Assembly (NCBI GenBank): GCA_947440715.1
Contig: CANETI010000099.1
Location: forward strand, 1 to 8,285
DNA: 8,285 nt
Direction: 5' to 3'
From: Planctomycetota bacterium
GTDB lineage: Bacteria > Planctomycetota > UBA11346
Part shown: positions 6,175 to 8,285 of the stretch, in pieces
Layout of the letters: each line of letters opens with the position of its first letter
How positions within the stretch are numbered: position 1 is the first letter of the stretch
Translations under genes and position numbers: made by a program
Notes under the pieces: generated by a model
Told to the model about the DNA's origin: nothing
Databases searched by the model: none
What the model saw: only the letters and a program-made list of their open reading frames with translations

Positions 6175-7275
6175 TTAAATCGTCAGTGGCTGAAGGCGAT
6201 GTCCGGGAAATACCGCATGGGCGTTGGTCGCACCATGTCGTTGTAAGACTGGCCATAAGACATCACGGTAGTCAGTGGTTACTGGTACGTCACCTGGGCC
6301 TTCTAGGACATCGTCATTGAGTCCTGGCCAGGTGCCTTTGACCCCACCGTTGACGCCGCCGCCAATAACAAAGGTGACTCCACCACGACCGTGGTCGGTG
6401 CCTAGGCTGGTATTTTCTGCGACGCGACGACCGAATTCGCTCAGTACAACAATACTAACGCGTTCCAGTGCTGAGCCTAAATCCGCGATGAATGCGGCAA
6501 GTCCTGCTCCGAGAGCGTCAATGCGAGGCGTCATCACGCTGCTTTGGACAAAATGACTGTCCCAACCGTCTAAGTCAATGCAGGCGCTGCGCATGCCGAG
6601 ATCGGCTTGAATTAATCGGGCAATTAAACGTAAGCGTTTGCCGAAATCAGCAGCGATACCGCCGTGGGATTTCTCCGTGGGATATTCCGCGTTATGTTGT
6701 GGTTTATCCTCGGCATGTTGCAACGCCTGTAATTGCGCGCTGGCGGCGACGGCTGCCGTTGCTGGCGCGCCTAACAACGCATCTTTTGCATACCAACGAG
6801 CTAAAGTGTCGAGCATGGCCTGATCGGTATTGCTGCCGACTAAATCAGCTAAGGTGCTAAAGGCGGTCGCATTTGGTGCGCCACGTAAACTTTCACTCAC
6901 GGCTGGTCCAACGGTAATCGCATCTAATACGCCAGCAGCGCTCGGATTTATGGCATCGCGTAAAAAGCGCCCGATCCAACCTCCAGCGACGGTCGTGCCA
7001 CCGTGCTCCATTAAATCCTGGGCATAAAAATGCGAGCGGGTGTCATCATCGCTACCACAAGCGGGAATAATTGCCATACGACCAGCATCATAAAGCGGCG
7101 CCAATGGCGCGAGATTCGGATGCAGGACAAAGCGATCATCAATTCGGTGTCCTTCGCTAACGGCTAACGTCGGACGTGCGCGGCGATAGATCTCGTCGTG
7201 AATGGGGGGCAATAACGTGAGCCCATCTGCGCCACCGCGCAGAAAAATGGTAACCAAAGTTCGCTGGGTACTCAT
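6175..7275 (-). CDS. DUF1501 family protein
   Basis: This 366-residue protein belongs to DUF1501, a family related in fold to sulfatases and alkaline phosphatases whose biochemical role is not established. Family marks are FLRGGADG at 11-18, RSHFYAQDLMEHG at 80-92, DLDGWDSHF at 234-242, VVLSEFGRR at 276-284, TDHGRGG at 293-299 and DYRDVL at 335-340. The domain starts almost at residue 1; the N-terminal twin-arginine signal present in many relatives is absent. I chose ATG 7275 with a weak GGGA upstream; a TTG at 7287 would add four residues (MGHA) and directly abut the DUF1800 stop. The gene follows the DUF1800 gene by 12 bases on the same strand and was surely translated from the same transcript. 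It converges on the rhodanese gene across the repeat cluster. The family is firm, the function unknown. Confidence 0.9.
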   Translation of the reverse strand: MSTQRTLVTIFLRGGADGLTLLPPIHDEIYRRARPTLAVSEGHRIDDRFVLHPNLAPLAPLYDAGRMAIIPACGSDDDTRSHFYAQDLMEHGGTTVAGGWIGRFLRDAINPSAAGVLDAITVGPAVSESLRGAPNATAFSTLADLVGSNTDQAMLDTLARWYAKDALLGAPATAAVAASAQLQALQHAEDKPQHNAEYPTEKSHGGIAADFGKRLRLIARLIQADLGMRSACIDLDGWDSHFVQSSVMTPRIDALGAGLAAFIADLGSALERVSIVVLSEFGRRVAENTSLGTDHGRGGVTFVIGGGVNGGVKGTWPGLNDDVLEGPGDVPVTTDYRDVLWPVLQRHGATNAHAVFPGHRLQPLTI

Positions 7276-7287
7276 GGCGTGTCCCAA

Positions 7288-8285
7288 TCAGCAATGCTGA
7301 AACATCGGTGAAGCCAACAATAACGATAAGGCACGTTCCTTATCCGCTAATAACAGAGATTTTATCTCATCATCTGCTTGGCGACCAAGCACGTGCGTTA
7401 TGACGCCAGCTGGCGAACCACATTGCTGGAGTAATTCACGAATATTAACTTTGGTTTTATGAAGATTCCCGCGCGTCAATTCGTCGGCAAAGCGCCAGCG
7501 CCACAGTAAAGTGCCTGTCCATGCTTCGGCATGATCTGGCTGACCATCGGGAGTAGGAAACTGAAACGGAAGATGCCCGAGTCGTTGCAAATAATCATGC
7601 ACGGCGCGTCCGCCATCGCTGTCCGCAGCCGTGGCGCGTAAACACGACGCAAGATAATGAAATGGACGTTTTAATTTAGCGCCGCGCTGTTCGGGGTCAT
7701 GAAAAGCGCTGGTGGCGGTGAGCGCACGCATGGTGGTTGCGATATCGCCATGACTGTTAATAAAGGCTTGCTCGACAGCCGCGATTGCGGTTGGACTGGG
7801 TTGGTCGTGGATAAAATGTTGGCATAATTTATGGGCAATATGTCGTGCGGTTGCCGGATGATTGGTGACTAATGTTAATACGCGATCCACATCACGCTCG
7901 CCACCGCCAGCCGCAATGGTGGTACCTAAAACAATTTTTTCACCGTTGTCATGTTGTTGCGGATGAAATTCGACCGTGCCTTTACGGAAGCGTTTTTGAT
8001 CGCGCACGCTCCAACCACTCAGACAGCGAGCGACTTCCATGATGTCGTTTTGCGAATAACCGCCATCGATTCCCAGGGTGTGGAGCTCTAATAATTCGCG
8101 GGCATAGTTTTCATTCGGCTTCATCCCGACTTGGCTGACGCGATTTACTCGGCCATCTAAATACCATAACATGGCTGGGCTGAGGACGACGGCACGCAAC
8201 AGGTCAGAGAATTTTCCGAGTGTGTTCGCGCGAATAATATCGCGGTCATAGGCGACCGTGACCCAAGCGCATTCACCTTTCGACA
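7288..8285 (-). CDS. DUF1800 family protein (5' partial)
   Basis: The C-terminal 331 residues of a DUF1800 protein are present. The frame is open to the right edge of the window and the upstream residues (AYDRDIIRANTLGKFSDLL) continue the family pattern, so the TTG at 8199 is internal and not a start. Typical features follow: LSPAMLWYLDG, NENYARELLELHTLG, GGYSQNDIMEVARCLSGW, a KLKRPFHYL stretch, and FPTPDGQPDHAEAW near the last third. Full-length members run to about 450-500 residues, so some 120-170 N-terminal residues, including any signal peptide, lie outside. DUF1800 proteins are commonly encoded next to DUF1501 proteins, as here; the pair probably works together, but no reaction is known. 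The identity is firm, the role unknown. Confidence 0.9.
   Translation of the reverse strand, partial: SKGECAWVTVAYDRDIIRANTLGKFSDLLRAVVLSPAMLWYLDGRVNRVSQVGMKPNENYARELLELHTLGIDGGYSQNDIMEVARCLSGWSVRDQKRFRKGTVEFHPQQHDNGEKIVLGTTIAAGGGERDVDRVLTLVTNHPATARHIAHKLCQHFIHDQPSPTAIAAVEQAFINSHGDIATTMRALTATSAFHDPEQRGAKLKRPFHYLASCLRATAADSDGGRAVHDYLQRLGHLPFQFPTPDGQPDHAEAWTGTLLWRWRFADELTRGNLHKTKVNIRELLQQCGSPAGVITHVLGRQADDEIKSLLLADKERALSLLLASPMFQHC

Noticed and set aside
5917..6246. 109-codon open frame on the + strand across the repeat cluster
   Set aside because: It begins at a TTG inside the rhodanese gene, its translation is mostly the repeated palindrome read twice (RARLEPGVPRK), and its end overlaps the DUF1501 gene. 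There is no ribosome site or protein-like composition.
6275..7027. Several + strand open frames opposite the DUF1501 gene
   Set aside because: They are antisense shadows of a clearly conserved family protein and show no domain or ribosome site.
8197..8199. TTG as start of the DUF1800 gene
   Set aside because: The frame continues to the window edge with residues that match the family, so the gene is cut by the window and does not start here.

Overview
The window comes from a Gram-negative-type bacterium with roughly balanced GC content. The paired DUF1501 and DUF1800 genes, an exported DUF1570-like HEXXH protein, a membrane M48 protease with a long soluble tail, and short palindromic intergenic repeats together look most like Planctomycetota. 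That is an inference from gene content: the window holds no rRNA or other phylogenetic marker. There is no tRNA, CRISPR array, transposase or phage gene.

Positions 2-3769 (+ strand) hold three genes. The first is the 3' part of an M48-family membrane zinc protease, open at the left edge. Its stop overlaps the start of a serine O-acetyltransferase gene (cysE-type) as ATGA. After a 157-base gap comes a MoeB/ThiF-type E1-like adenylyltransferase with a C-terminal rhodanese domain (MoeZ/MOCS3 type). The last two are both sulfur-metabolism enzymes: one makes O-acetylserine, the other activates and sulfurates ubiquitin-like sulfur carrier proteins. No carrier protein or cysteine synthase lies in the window.

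Positions 3770-5933 (+ strand) begin with a 224-base gap containing several small inverted and direct repeats. Then come an exported gluzincin-like metallopeptidase (HEFTH plus a downstream glutamate; start corrected to ATG 3994) and, 35 bases later, a small exported single-domain rhodanese. These two probably form one transcript.

Positions 5934-6174 separate convergent genes. They hold three copies of a REP-like palindromic repeat in direct-inverted-direct order, which can form long alternative hairpins. One copy is followed by a T-run and may terminate the + strand transcript.

Positions 6175-8285 (- strand) hold a DUF1800 gene, open at the right edge, followed 12 bases later by a DUF1501 gene (start corrected to ATG 7275). 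This is a common partner pair of unknown biochemical role.

No clearly new system is visible. The points most worth a second look are the repeat cluster, the cysE-moeZ neighbourhood with its atypical serine acetyltransferase, and the exported metallopeptidase-rhodanese pair.
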